A stretch of DNA of 64,000 nucleotides from an uncultured Erythrobacter sp. (GCF_947502395.1 NZ_CANMZM010000001.1:1178001-1242000); one strand, 5' to 3'. Shown: positions 25,201 to 34,093, counted from the first letter of the stretch. Numbers and translations: made by a program. Notes: generated by a model from the letters alone, not told the origin.

Positions 25201-26656
25201 CGTAGCGATCGGCGCAGATTCGATTGCCGAGGCGGCAAGCACTGGTCCACGTTCGATCAATGGAGGCAACATTGCCGGCGCAACGGCAGATGCGGTATTC
25301 TCGGTTGGTTCCGGTACATTCAAACGACAGATTGCCAACGTCGCGGCGGGAGAAGTGAGCGAGACTTCGACCGACGCAATCAACGGCAGTCAACTCTTTG
25401 CGATTGGCACCGCTGTAAACACCATTCAAGGCGATGTTGGAACGCTCCAAACAGACTTCGTCAATCTGGAGGGAGATGTCTCGGCACTGCGAGGGGACGT
25501 GACCTCTATACAGGGCGATATCACATCGATTGAGGGGAATGTCACCGCGCTTCAAACCGATGTTGACGGCCTCAGGAGTGCGGACTCAGCTCTCGCAGCG
25601 CGAACCACCACGCTCGAAGGCGATGTTACGGGGCTCCAGGGTGACCTTGGCGTGGCCCAGGGTAACATCGCGACACTTCAGGGCGATGTGACGTCACTAC
25701 AAGGCAATATCACCTCAATTGAAGGCGATATCTCCACGCTCCAGACGGACGTTGGCGATCTCAGGAACGCGGACGCAATGCTTGCGGCGCGGACCACAAC
25801 TTTGGAAAGCGACGTCGTTGATCTTCAGAATGTGGATTCTGCCTTGATGAGCCGCACATCAGCGCTCGAAGGGGATGTTTCGACACTCGAAAGCGAAGTG
25901 AGCACGATACAAACTGATTTTACGGCATTGCAAGATGATGTGGTCACCGCGAACACAAGTATCGCGGCGCTGACCAACGGCACTGCCGGTCTTGTGCAAC
26001 AGGATGGTGGTTCGCCGGGGACTGGCGATATTTCGGTTGGCCGAGAAACAGGCGGAACTGTTGTAAGCTTGGCCGGCACCGATGGAGATCGCGTGCTTAG
26101 CGGTGTTGCGGATGGCGCAATTGCGGCTGATTCCAGCGAAGCTGTCAACGGTAGCCAGCTATTTGCAATCCAACAACAATCGATCAATTCAATCACCTAC
26201 GATGAACCTGCCGGCCCAGACGAGCCCCCCACCTCGGTGACACTAGGGGGTGTCGGCAGCTCCACTCCGGTCCGGGTGCGCAACGTTGCTTCCGGCATAA
26301 GCGCAAGCGATGCTGTCAACGTTGCTCAATTACAGCAATCCATGTCCAGCACTCTGACGTCAGCCAATCAATATACTGATCTGCGGTTTCAGGAATTGGC
26401 GTTCAACCTCAAAAGCATTGAGGATCGTGCAAATGCTGGGATCGCTTCTGCCTTGGCATTGCAATCGCCAGCCCTCATCAAGCCTGGTGCCGTTACCGGC
26501 AGAGTTGGGGTCGGTACATATCGTGGGCAAGTTTCGTTTGGTCTCAGCTTACGCGCAACCGACGATGACAATCAGTGGAGTTTCAGTGGCGGTATTTCGG
26601 GCGGACCGAATAGCGGTGTAGCCGCGTCGGTCGGTCTCGATTTTCTTCTGGAATAA
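22241..26656 (+). CDS. Trimeric autotransporter adhesin (YadA/Hia type)
   Basis: I place the start at the ATG of MDSSSKQVGM rather than further upstream inside the EAL gene, giving about 1,471 residues. An extended signal peptide (to about PAHGQ) leads into a long head of 14-16-residue left-handed roll repeats of the type GSVAVG. Neck motifs (VAAGEV..STDA.NGSQLF) occur near 24270 and again near 25350, with a third variant near 26140. Between the second and third lies a coiled-coil stalk with repeats like LQGDVTSLQGNITSIEGD. The C-terminus is a YadA-type membrane anchor ending GVAASVGLDFLLE with the typical terminal aromatic-hydrophobic pattern. It would be Sec-exported and assembled as an outer-membrane trimer. 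Very sure of the class; the ligand is unknown. Confidence 0.96.
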   Translation: MDSSSKQVGMLSFRFPVIRNSRLLNSSAVIAVAAALAPLPAHGQVTQGTFNNATGSGSVAVGNNNDSNGTGSVAQGDNNDADGSGSVAQGSGNTASQDGTVAVGRDNEAEVAGNVALGIRNSAIGLDASGTQRGTIAIGFENGAIGEGNLAMGFRNTASGRGTVSLGEGNVANGNGSVAQGGGNIVTGDGAVAVGIDNTASGGGVAAVGQGLEATGNGTVALGQDSNAIGDGAIVQGFSNVAEGEGAIAAGYFNDAIGDAALAIGRENFTEGLAAITIGNQSTATADTAIAIGSQVIAAQQGAIGIGASSNASGISGVAIGEASRSSEFRSLAIGVEANSSGRNATALGPESLASGRDTIAIGFGSEATSVLDSAFGAGSTASGGVSIAVGVNADATGLQSAAFGTSAKATGDTSLAVGNTSEASNTRTVAVGRLAIATGVEALALGALSNSTANRSVSVGTGSFATADSSVALGPSSRVSGDFGLAAGLRAEARGENSTVVGSDAFASGAQASAFGFDASALNTSALALGAGATASSVGSIAIGSSADAIETGSIAIGDRASSTGAGDGIAIGSFAATTAANTIAIGRNTLASVARSVAIGQDATATEFGALALGTRASASSRNDVALGADSIAEAASTGARSINGGNIAGETADAVLSVGSNALKRQISNVAAGEVTESSTDAVNGSQLFAVGTALNIAESDIAFLLGVNNTVTGQGALSRGQDSDANGQGAVALGNETQAIGEGAVALGDGSGAVGTGTIGIGNSARGITAGSIALGENSLANGVLSSIAIGSGASGSGSASVAIGRDVSAFGSSSTALGSEAVSGGLGSAAVGFNANATNTESAAFGANSDASGGGSLALGSSARASGTQSIAAGRAARATGVAAVALGRNSVSSNTETVAVGPTAIASGFAAVSMGSLSNATENRAIAVGRESRATAERAIAIGNLALGAGLGSVAIGVSSAANGVDSIALGARASVTSQNDVAIGADSIAEAASTGPRSINGGNIAGATADAVFSVGSGTFKRQIANVAAGEVSETSTDAINGSQLFAIGTAVNTIQGDVGTLQTDFVNLEGDVSALRGDVTSIQGDITSIEGNVTALQTDVDGLRSADSALAARTTTLEGDVTGLQGDLGVAQGNIATLQGDVTSLQGNITSIEGDISTLQTDVGDLRNADAMLAARTTTLESDVVDLQNVDSALMSRTSALEGDVSTLESEVSTIQTDFTALQDDVVTANTSIAALTNGTAGLVQQDGGSPGTGDISVGRETGGTVVSLAGTDGDRVLSGVADGAIAADSSEAVNGSQLFAIQQQSINSITYDEPAGPDEPPTSVTLGGVGSSTPVRVRNVASGISASDAVNVAQLQQSMSSTLTSANQYTDLRFQELAFNLKSIEDRANAGIASALALQSPALIKPGAVTGRVGVGTYRGQVSFGLSLRATDDDNQWSFSGGISGGPNSGVAASVGLDFLLE

Positions 26657-26703
26657 CGGTCTTGGTTCCAAACCCGTGCCGTCATTAGCTGAGGCTAACT
26701 GTA

Positions 26704-26742
26704 GGCCGGGGCGCCCCCTAGAGGCGCCCCGGCCGCTTTTTT
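26704..26742 (+). terminator. Rho-independent terminator after the trimeric adhesin
   Basis: A perfect 12-base stem (GGCCGGGGCGCC paired with GGCGCCCCGGCC) with a seven-base loop is followed by GC and six T residues. It lies 48 bases past the adhesin stop. Confidence 0.92.
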
Positions 26743-27772
26743 GTTAGGCGTCTGCGAAAAATCCGAACGGAACGATGTCATGACATCTGAAACGATCGGG
26801 CGGGAAAGCTAGCGACCATTTTTGAGCCAAAGAAGCGTTATGGATCTTCGAAGTGGATCGGAAACCTCTTCATGAGACCATCGAATAATTTCAAATTTCT
26901 CGAGGAGAGCTTTGAATAATCGAGCAAGGCACTGAAAGTGTTATACTATCTATTGATTTTATAATTTTGCAAGGCAAGGTTTGTACGCAAGGCACAAATA
27001 AATTGCGCCTTGCGAATTATAAATCATTTTTACAGCAGGAACTGTAAAAGCAAAGATCCAACACTTTCCATCATTTCATCTAATTGCAATAAGATGTCGT
27101 TAAACATAAAACTCTCCTCATGTTTACCACGAAACGTGATGACATCAATCTAAATGCACTCGAATATTTTGTAAAGAATTTTTATTTTGAATGTTTTAAC
27201 AACACGATTATCATGTTCTGACCAAATTAATTCATGCGCCCGAAATGATTTCTCAAGTCTCATAATTATCCGCAAAATCAGCGATCTGCCGTTAGACGGG
27301 TATCCCTAAGAGCTACATAAAAATCAAAGGTCGAGTAGCGATGTCGCTTACGACAAATCATGTGCGCGCTCGATGCGTGCTTGATATCATGACTTGTGCT
27401 TTTGAATTGCCGCTTTCGCTTCAGCTGCATGGTTTACATTCTGCTAGAATTGAGAAGTCGCACATTTCACGTGTTCCGCCGGGAATTAAAGGCCAATCAC
27501 TTATAATGACTGCGTCAATCAGGCAGAAAACACGCAGTTGGCGAGTCCAAGCTATTCATAAGCAAAATGCCAACAAAAATTCTCTTACAGAATTCTACCA
27601 ATTTCTTTCAAAATGCACGAAGCGCGCACCGATTATTTCGACTAATATATTGATAAAATGGATGAATGATCACATCAGGAGTTAAAGTGGGGATTGCAAG
27701 TGTTGAAAAAAATTCAAAAATTTGCGAGTTATGTGAATCTACTTAGCCATGAAGTAGGTTCTGGCGATAGCA
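26743..27772. other. AT-rich region of low coding content
   Basis: About 1 kb that is clearly richer in A and T than its surroundings. It includes a possible short inverted repeat around 26978-27018 (CGCAAGG with CCTTGCG) and long A/T runs near 27040-27260. The only open frame of any length is the doubtful one at 27341-27685. It may hold the promoter of the downstream histidine kinase genes or a small RNA, but I saw nothing that proves either. Confidence 0.4.
27341..27685 (+). CDS. Doubtful hypothetical protein (114 aa)
   Basis: An open frame in the AT-rich stretch with a weak ribosome site (AAAGGTCGAG). The product is basic, with RQKTRSWRVQAI in the middle and no recognised domain, signal peptide or membrane segment. 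It lies on the same strand as the two-component genes, 87 bases before the pseudokinase. It could be a random open frame, so I hold it at low confidence. Confidence 0.25.
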   Translation: MSLTTNHVRARCVLDIMTCAFELPLSLQLHGLHSARIEKSHISRVPPGIKGQSLIMTASIRQKTRSWRVQAIHKQNANKNSLTEFYQFLSKCTKRAPIISTNILIKWMNDHIRS

Positions 27773-28840
27773 ATGGACCAATCCAAAGGGTTGCAACAGG
27801 CCACATTAAAAGTGAGCTTCAGCTACGTAGGGAAAGGTAATTCAGTGCAAACAACAGCTGTGAGTCAATCTTCAATTCCAGATGATAACAAAACACAAGG
27901 CATTCCTCGCTGGTTTGGCTACGCTTTTTTCTTCACACCTCTTACCATTTTGCTTATTTTATTTGGATGGGATGCTCTTGATAAAGGGTATGGTCTATCT
28001 TACCCGTTTGAAGCGATCCTCGGCGTTACTCTCACCGCTCTACTCACAATCAAAGCAGCTGATAAATTCAATCGAGCGTGGCAGCGCGTCGTGGCTATGT
28101 TCGTTATCACGATACTGGTCACCACTGTCTCAACACTCGCAACGATAGCGACTGGTGTGTCGCCAGTAATTCTAGAGCAATTAGTAAGCACATCGTTGGT
28201 GGTTATTCTAACGAACGTAATTCGATTGGCATATCTTGCAATCGTAGCTAAAACTTGGGCTGACCAGGCTCGGATTGAGCAAATGGCAGTTGCAGAACGC
28301 ACAATGGGTTCAAGGCTCGCTCCGACCAGCATCCTCGAGATGCTAAGTGTCATCCACACCAAGGCCACAGCTGATCCTGATACCTCGCCTGAGCTTGTCT
28401 TGTCCCTGTCGATCATGGTGAAACATCTTACGGATGCGGCTGATCGGGATTTTTGCGACGCACGAGCAGAACTTGATGCGATTGCAAGGTATAGCACATT
28501 GCTGTCTGGGGAAGAGGCCGGTGGTTTTGCGATTGAATGCAATTTCCCAGACAAACCTGACATCCAGGTCCCGCATCTCGTTTGCATGAACTTGTTTCAC
28601 TACTGCATTGCAGCATGCAAGGAAGATCGGCTCAGCCGCGCGTTAACCTTAAGCTTTGAAGAAAGCCCCGAAGGGTTCAGGTTTTCAATAACCTTGCCGA
28701 AAGGATTCGACCACGGAGCGCTCGAGCAAAAAACACTTGCCTTGTCGGAAAGGCTATCATCGCTTTACCCAGAAAGTCACGAGTTCAGTTATCATCCCTC
28801 ACCTAGCGGTAGCACCTTGATTATTATTGAAACATGGTAG
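27773..28840 (+). CDS. LytS-type membrane histidine pseudokinase
   Basis: A 355-residue protein with about four membrane segments (residues 45-165) followed by a cytoplasmic region parallel to that of the next gene. Where the neighbour has RLSPHVLYNTLNAIY, this protein has RLAPTSILEMLSVIH, so the phosphoacceptor His is replaced. Where the neighbour has LVENAISHG (the N box for ATP), it has NLFHYCIAACK. Both proteins end in ETW. The shared PELxLxLSxMxxHxTD and DIQxPxLxC blocks show common descent. It therefore probably cannot autophosphorylate and may act as a sensor or partner that modulates the active kinase. The start is uncertain; a later start within the first 40 codons is possible. Confidence 0.82.
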   Translation: MDQSKGLQQATLKVSFSYVGKGNSVQTTAVSQSSIPDDNKTQGIPRWFGYAFFFTPLTILLILFGWDALDKGYGLSYPFEAILGVTLTALLTIKAADKFNRAWQRVVAMFVITILVTTVSTLATIATGVSPVILEQLVSTSLVVILTNVIRLAYLAIVAKTWADQARIEQMAVAERTMGSRLAPTSILEMLSVIHTKATADPDTSPELVLSLSIMVKHLTDAADRDFCDARAELDAIARYSTLLSGEEAGGFAIECNFPDKPDIQVPHLVCMNLFHYCIAACKEDRLSRALTLSFEESPEGFRFSITLPKGFDHGALEQKTLALSERLSSLYPESHEFSYHPSPSGSTLIIIETW

Positions 28841-28862
28841 GGGAGTCTGCCGCGATGTGGCC

Positions 28863-29921
28863 ATGGTTCGAAATTCCTTGTTCTCTTGTTGGCGGTCGCG
28901 CCTGATGGAAGGGATTACGCATTGGATGACCGGAAAGGGGCTGCGCTTCAATCGGTTGGGAGTTACCTTCTATCTCGGCACCTTTGTTATTTGTTGCGCT
29001 TTTTACTTGCTTTTGATTCAAGCCTACCAGCCACAAACCACGGAACTTGATCGGAGCGACGTTTTCTGGAATGCAGTTCGCCACCTAACTACCGGTCTCG
29101 TGATCGGTGCGCTGGCGATATGGGTGACCATTAGACCCTCGGCATGGCGTCTGACTTTGGTGCGAGTTGCCGGAATCTACGCAGCCACCTGTCTTTGCCT
29201 TTATCTGCCTTCAGTTGTGACAGGCCGGGCAACTGACTTTGCCAAGGACATGATCACGGCGCTGATCATCATCGGGGTGATCTACGCATCGCGAGCCGCA
29301 TACACCTTTGTGAAAATGAAAGAGCTCGCGCGTCAAGCGCGCAAGGACAAGGAAGAGGTTGAACAACAAGCACTTAATCGGCGGCTAAGTCCGCATGTAT
29401 TGTATAATACACTAAACGCAATCTATGCCGAAAGCCTAACTGATCCCGAGGCAACACCCGAATTGATCCTGGCACTATCGACCATGCTCCGGCACATTAC
29501 GGATACATCTGAAGGCGATTTTACCAATGCGTCTGATGAGTTGAATTTCATCCGGAACCTATGCCTCATAACCAGAAAGCGCGGCGACGAACGGGTCCGT
29601 ATTGAGTTGGATTTTCCCGATGAAACCGACATCCAGATCCCCAGGCTGTTGTGCTCTACATTGGTCGAGAACGCCATCTCACATGGACGAGACAGAAACG
29701 GAGAATTGGACGTGTTGGCGTATTTCTCAGAGACTGAGGATGGCTTCGTTTTTGTCGTAACGAACGAGTGTGGCGCCGATCAGATTTCTGAATTGGATGG
29801 ACTCGGGTCTGGAATTGAATCCATTTCGAAACGGCTGAAGTATCTGCACCCGGACCGACACCGTTTTGTTTGCAAAACGCTCGGCCACGGTCGCTTTCAT
29901 GCCGAGATCGAAACATGGTAA
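28863..29921 (+). CDS. LytS-type sensor histidine kinase
   Basis: Four probable membrane helices (about residues 25-150) precede a His_kinase (PF06580-type) domain. RLSPHVLYNTLNAIY holds the phosphoacceptor His near residue 178, LVENAISHG is the N box, and GLGSGIESISKRL is the G-box region. I chose the ATG at 28863; a TTG at 28827 and an ATG at 28905 are in frame and cannot be excluded. The gene starts just after the pseudokinase and its end overlaps the start of the LytTR regulator, which it should phosphorylate. The input signal is unknown. Confidence 0.88.
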   Translation: MVRNSLFSCWRSRLMEGITHWMTGKGLRFNRLGVTFYLGTFVICCAFYLLLIQAYQPQTTELDRSDVFWNAVRHLTTGLVIGALAIWVTIRPSAWRLTLVRVAGIYAATCLCLYLPSVVTGRATDFAKDMITALIIIGVIYASRAAYTFVKMKELARQARKDKEEVEQQALNRRLSPHVLYNTLNAIYAESLTDPEATPELILALSTMLRHITDTSEGDFTNASDELNFIRNLCLITRKRGDERVRIELDFPDETDIQIPRLLCSTLVENAISHGRDRNGELDVLAYFSETEDGFVFVVTNECGADQISELDGLGSGIESISKRLKYLHPDRHRFVCKTLGHGRFHAEIETW

Positions 29922-30631
29922 GCCCCTTCACATTCATAATTGTCGACGACGAACCGCCAGCGTTGAGCGTTATCAAGTCCCTTATGCAGTCTCATCCGCA
30001 ATTCCAGATGCTTGCAGCCTTTACTGATCCCGAAGAGGCCCTCGCATCAATTCGCGACGCTCGACCCGACTTGCTGTTGCTCGACGTGGAGATGCCCAAG
30101 ATGACTGGATTGGCTATGTTGGAACGCGTCCGCGAGGAAGAGATTTCTCCCCCTGTTACGGCTTTCATAACTGGGAAGGCGGAATATGCGATCGAAGCGT
30201 TCCGGCTCGGCGTGCGAGACTATGTTCTGAAGCCAGTAGCGCCAGACCGTCTGGCACTCACTCTGGAGAATCTCACTCCCTTGCTAGAAGCAGCGCGCAG
30301 CGAAGCCGAACTTCCAGCGGTGCTTAGCTTTAAGGACGGAACCGGCCACCGGCTGATCAGTCCTCAGGACATTTTCTGGATCGAGGCTGGCGGGAATTTC
30401 TCAGAACTGGTGATGGAAGATGGCAGTAGGACATTGGTTTCCGAAAGTCTGCGCGAACTGGCGCAGAGGCTGGCGGGGTTCGGGTTCGTGAGAATCCACA
30501 AATCCATCATCGTTAATAGGATCCAAGTCCGCGAGACTTCGCCGTCAAGAGTTATCCTTTCGAACGGCGAAGTCTGCGCGGTTGGTCGTACGTTCCGAGA
30601 GAGTCTGTTATCGTTTATTGACCCGAAGTAG
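29915..30631 (+). CDS. LytTR-family response regulator
   Basis: A receiver domain (FIIVDDEPPALSVIKS; phospho-acceptor Asp in LLLLDVEMPKMTG near residue 60; Lys in YVLKPV) is followed by a LytTR DNA-binding domain (IFWIEAGGNFSELVMEDGS, then FVRIHKSIIVNRIQV). The ATG at 29915 lies inside the last codons of the kinase gene, so translation is probably coupled. LytTR regulators paired with LytS-type kinases often control surface or extracellular functions. Here the two adhesin loci or the secretion island nearby are possible targets, by inference only. Confidence 0.93.
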   Translation: MVSPFTFIIVDDEPPALSVIKSLMQSHPQFQMLAAFTDPEEALASIRDARPDLLLLDVEMPKMTGLAMLERVREEEISPPVTAFITGKAEYAIEAFRLGVRDYVLKPVAPDRLALTLENLTPLLEAARSEAELPAVLSFKDGTGHRLISPQDIFWIEAGGNFSELVMEDGSRTLVSESLRELAQRLAGFGFVRIHKSIIVNRIQVRETSPSRVILSNGEVCAVGRTFRESLLSFIDPK

Positions 30632-30659
30632 CTCGACATCTCTTTTATCGGAACGCACT

Positions 30660-31574
30660 TTATCTGTTTCGGATCGCCTTGGGCGATGCGCCAAACTGCC
30701 GCTTCACGACGGTCGACAGATGAGCGGCACTAGAGAACCCGCACTCAAACGCGATGATCGCAAACGGCCTCGCGGTTTCACAAATTAGAAGATGCGCTCG
30801 CTTGGTTCTCTGCCTCAAGACATAGGCATAAGGCGTTTCGCCCTCGTGCTCCTTGAACAGGTCCGTAAACCTCGGAGCTGAGAGACCAATCGCGGACGAA
30901 ATTGACTCAACGCAAAGGTCACGATCACTGAGGTTCTGATCGATGTAAACCTTCGCCTCGGCAATGCGGTTGGTATTCACCCGTGCCGGACGCGGGGCGC
31001 TGGTTCCGGTCTGTGAAATTTGCGCCATCAAACGCGTACCAATACCCAGCATGATCGCTTGCAGTGAGAGGTCATCAAGGGCGAATGCGCGTTCTGATGC
31101 AGTGGCAATGTGATGCAACAAAATGCGGCCATAATACCCCATTATCGAGTCATTGAATGTGCCGTCCATGAGAGGAGCGTCCTCGGCGTTCAAGCCAGCG
31201 AGGCCTTGCCACTCACTCAAAGTGCGCTCGCCGACTTCAAGGATAATGGTCGGAGCGTGACTATCGAACTCGAGCGGCCCTTTCACGCCCGCGCTGAGAA
31301 TTGCCGTATCGTCAGTTGTAAGGTCTTGCATTGCTGGGAATTCGCGCGAGACCCCAAGGGCCGCAGAAGATGGGCCCAGCGCAATAGCAATCGTCGACTT
31401 GGCAACGCAGATTGGTGTGCCAAACCGGCCGGGAGGTACGCATAGCAGTGTGCAATCTCTCCAACGAACACAGTTTTGAGGCGTGAGTACCGAACGGCGA
31501 TTCGGCAAAAAAACAAGGCTATCGAGAAACCCGGACAGATTTTGCTGAACAATATCCCTTGTCAATACTTGCAT
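30660..31574 (-). CDS. AraC-family transcriptional regulator
   Basis: The N-terminal 190 residues look like a cupin-type sensing region. The C-terminal 100 residues form the double HTH of AraC regulators: DLCVESISSAIGLSAPRFTD, then FAIIAFECGFSSAAHLSTVV with the typical RQFGASPKAIR ending. The ATG at 31574 follows a purine-rich GAGAGGGGCGGG stretch. It converges on the LytTR regulator gene, from which it is separated by 28 bases. Ligand and targets are unknown. Confidence 0.92.
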   Translation of the reverse strand: MQVLTRDIVQQNLSGFLDSLVFLPNRRSVLTPQNCVRWRDCTLLCVPPGRFGTPICVAKSTIAIALGPSSAALGVSREFPAMQDLTTDDTAILSAGVKGPLEFDSHAPTIILEVGERTLSEWQGLAGLNAEDAPLMDGTFNDSIMGYYGRILLHHIATASERAFALDDLSLQAIMLGIGTRLMAQISQTGTSAPRPARVNTNRIAEAKVYIDQNLSDRDLCVESISSAIGLSAPRFTDLFKEHEGETPYAYVLRQRTKRAHLLICETARPFAIIAFECGFSSAAHLSTVVKRQFGASPKAIRNR

Positions 31575-31785
31575 TTCCCGCCCCTCTCATCCCAATTCGG
31601 GACATTTGATTTGATAGGCAGAGTGTTAATCGAGAAAAACTATCGGGTGGAAACTTGAAATGAGGAACTGCAATTTGAAATGATGAACGGCATGTCTAGC
31701 CGATTTATGCGAGTTCAATACTCGACAGCCACAGCGTGATTGAGCCTAGAAAGGATGCTGTCAGTCTAACTCGAACTCGTATCCG

Positions 31786-32551
31786 TTAGACATAGGGCAC
31801 CCTACCCTAACTACTTTTCAGATCATGAGGCTTTGCCACTCGGCCAAGGCCGTCGTTCGGTTGGTTCTGTAAGTTTGCCTGTCAGTGAGGTGACGGTTGG
31901 TGTTGAAGTAATTGTGAACGTCGGCGTGGACGGAGGCGAACTTCTGTAAGCTCTTTATTCTCCGAAATCGCTGCACGACGCGTTCCCGTCACCGCAGAGG
32001 GAAGTTGGAGTTCTCCACTCGATTGTTGAGCCACCTTCCCGTCTCGCGCCGATATTCGATGCCAAGTTTCCGCATAGCTGATGGGCAGGATTTCAGACCG
32101 TCAGTCATGTATGTTTCGGCCTTGCCATGCCGCTTCAGCGCCTTTTTCAAAAACGTGAGAGCAGCCCTTTTATCTCGTTTCTTAGTGACATAGCTCTCGA
32201 GCACTTCCCCTTCATGATCGACCGCTCGCCAACGATAGCGCGTCTCGCCATTGACGGAAACCCGTCATCCGGCTGACGCTTTGCCGTTTGATATCCACTG
32301 CAAACAGCGGGCCAAAACGGTTCCACTAGGAACGCACCGTCTCATGACAAATGTCGATTCCGCGTTCGAACAGCAAGTCCTCTACCTTCCGCAAGCACAA
32401 CGGAAATCGCACATACATCATCGCGACAAACCGAATGACCCGGGCGATGAATTGAACCGCTTGAATGGGCTCTCCGGTTTGCGACGTCTGGGCATCCAAC
32501 CAACCTACCCTCCACGCCTCTGTCGTCAAACCGGTACAGTTAGTCTGACAA
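31786..32551 (-). mobile_element. Decayed IS6-family element, copy 1
   Basis: Contains two pieces of an IS6-type DDE transposase in minus orientation. The N-terminal piece (around 32550-32330) reads AMMYVRFPLCLRKVEDLLFERGIDICHETVR. The C-terminal piece (around 32250-31990) contains VLESYVTKKRDKRAA and LGIEYRRETGRWLNNRVENS. The expected WHLDE region holding the first catalytic Asp is deleted and the frame is broken, so the copy is dead. Possible ends are GTTAGAC near 31787 and GTCAGAC/GTTAGTC-type sequence near 32540-32551. Boundaries are approximate. Confidence 0.75.
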
Positions 32552-32629
32552 GTCCGACGTTTTGATCCAGGTTGCAATCAGAGAAAACAAGGCGGTGGCG
32601 GTGGAGGCAGTCCGGCGCGAACTTGTCTC

Positions 32630-33435
32630 TGTCAGACGTGGAGCGCCCTACCCTAGCCCGAGATCAGGCCATGAGGCCTTGGCACTCGGCAAGGCCAGCA
32701 GAGCGGTTGAACTTGTAAGTCTGTCTGTCGGTGAAGTGGCGTTCGGAGTTGAAATGGTTGTGGACATTGGCGTGATCAGAGGCGAATCTCTGCAAGGACC
32801 TCATCCTCCGAAATCGCTGCATCACCCGCTCTCTTTGCCGCAACGGCAAGTGCGAGTTCTCGGCTCGATTGTTGAACCACCACCCCATCTTGCGACGATC
32901 TTCGATGCCGAGTTCGCGCATCGCCGATGGGTAAGGTTTGAGCCCATCGGTGACGATCTCAAACGGACTACCATGATGCTTCAAGGCCTTTTTTGAAGAA
33001 CCTCAAAGCCGCAGATTTGTCCCATTTCTTGGTGACGTAGCTCTCGAGCATCTCACCCCCGTGATCGACCGCACGCCACAGATAGTGCGTCTCTCCGTTG
33101 ACCTTCACGAACAGCTCATCAAAATGCCAACGCCAGTTACGGAAACCGCGGATCCTGCGGATGCGCTGGCGCTTGAGGTCCGCTGCAAACATCGGACCGA
33201 ACCTGTTCCACCAAAACCGCACCGTTTCGTGGCAAATTTCGATGCCTCGTTCGAATAGAAGGTCCTCAACGTTTCGCAAACTCAGGGGAAAACGGACATA
33301 CATCATCCTCACAAGCCGTATGGCCTCGGGAGATGAGTTGAAGCGTTTGAATGGGCTATCCGACTTACGATGTCTAGGCATCTAACCGCCATAGCTTCGC
33401 CCCCAATCCGCAACCGGTATAGTTAGTCTAACAAC
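32630..33435 (-). mobile_element. Near-complete IS6-family element, copy 2
   Basis: A full-length IS6-type transposase region lies between GTCAGAC (about 32635) and GTTAGAC-type sequence (about 33425-33433, read on the minus strand). It has the same orientation as copy 1 directly to its left. The end sequences are similar but not identical to those of copy 1. It sits immediately upstream of the promoter region of the four-cysteine/virB operon. Boundaries are approximate. Confidence 0.72.
32664..33381 (-). pseudogene. IS6-family transposase with one frameshift
   Basis: The first part (33381-32968) encodes MYVRFPLSLRNVEDLLFERG and WRWHFDELFVKVNGETHYLW with the first catalytic Asp. The second part (32984-32664) encodes IVTDGLKPYPSAMRELG with the second Asp and NNRAENSHLPLRQRERVMQR with the catalytic Glu. 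The two frames join at a run of six A on the coding strand, where five would keep the frame. The shift needed is +1, so ordinary -1 slippage would not repair it. A sequencing error in the homopolymer is also possible. Confidence 0.8.
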
Positions 33436-33683
33436 ACCCCCGCAAAAGAACGCAGTGCCTTCGGGTGGAGTTTTCGCTGATACCTAATCAAGCAAAGAAC
33501 GAGCTCTTGCCGACTTTTTCTTCCACACCATTTTCGCACTCCAGTGGAAAAACAAAAAATCCAAGTTGCCTTCCCCAATTGCATGGCGGATGTAAAGCAG
33601 CTGAGGTTCGAAACTGATTCTTGTTTCAGGGTCGAGCAGAATTCAACCGCTTGATTGAGTGTTGACTTCGGAAAGGGTCGCAA

Positions 33684-34025
33684 ATGAAGAAAATGCTCGC
33701 AGGCTTGCTTTTTGCAGCAATGTTCTCGTCGTCAGTTAGCGCGGCACCCCAGTGGTGTACTGGTGCTGCTTCACATTCATTCATCCATGTAAATGGTGAT
33801 GTTATGTTCAAGCCATCGTGGAGTCCAAATTCGGTTCAAATCTGCAATGTGAAGCAGGATTGGAAAGGCGTTTCGCCAGATGTATGCTTAAGCTGGATCG
33901 CTAAACTTGATGCAGCAGTCGGGTTCAGTAAAGACCTTACAATCAGGTACGCAGATGCTCCGTCATGCAATGCAATCCCAGCGACTAATTCTGCACCGAG
34001 CCCGCTTTATGTCATGCTAAACTAG
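33684..34025 (+). CDS. Small secreted four-cysteine protein (copy A), first gene of the virB operon
   Basis: A 113-residue protein with a clear Sec signal peptide (MKKMLAGLLFAAMFSSSVSA) and a mature part of about 93 residues. It carries the family core PQWCTG, QICNVKQDWKGVSPDVCLSW, IAKLDAAVGF, a fourth Cys before IP, and the end PLYVMLN. The same core is found in five other intact genes and one remnant in this window. The four cysteines could form two disulfides in the periplasm or outside the cell. It lies 68 bases upstream of virB3 on the same strand, in the place where a T4SS operon often holds virB1, virB2 or virB5. No known family was recognised. It could be a pilus-associated, adhesive or effector protein. 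Confidence 0.85.
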   Translation: MKKMLAGLLFAAMFSSSVSAAPQWCTGAASHSFIHVNGDVMFKPSWSPNSVQICNVKQDWKGVSPDVCLSWIAKLDAAVGFSKDLTIRYADAPSCNAIPATNSAPSPLYVMLN

Positions 34026-34093
34026 CCGTGCCTCAAGCGTCGAACGACACATATTCCAGCTCCTGATCTACAGTTCTTTGCGAAGTGCCACTC

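Noticed and set aside
32984..32995. Programmed frameshift in the IS6 copy 2 transposase at the A6 run
   Set aside because: The downstream frame needs +1, whereas A6G-type slippage gives -1. An indel or sequencing error explains it better.
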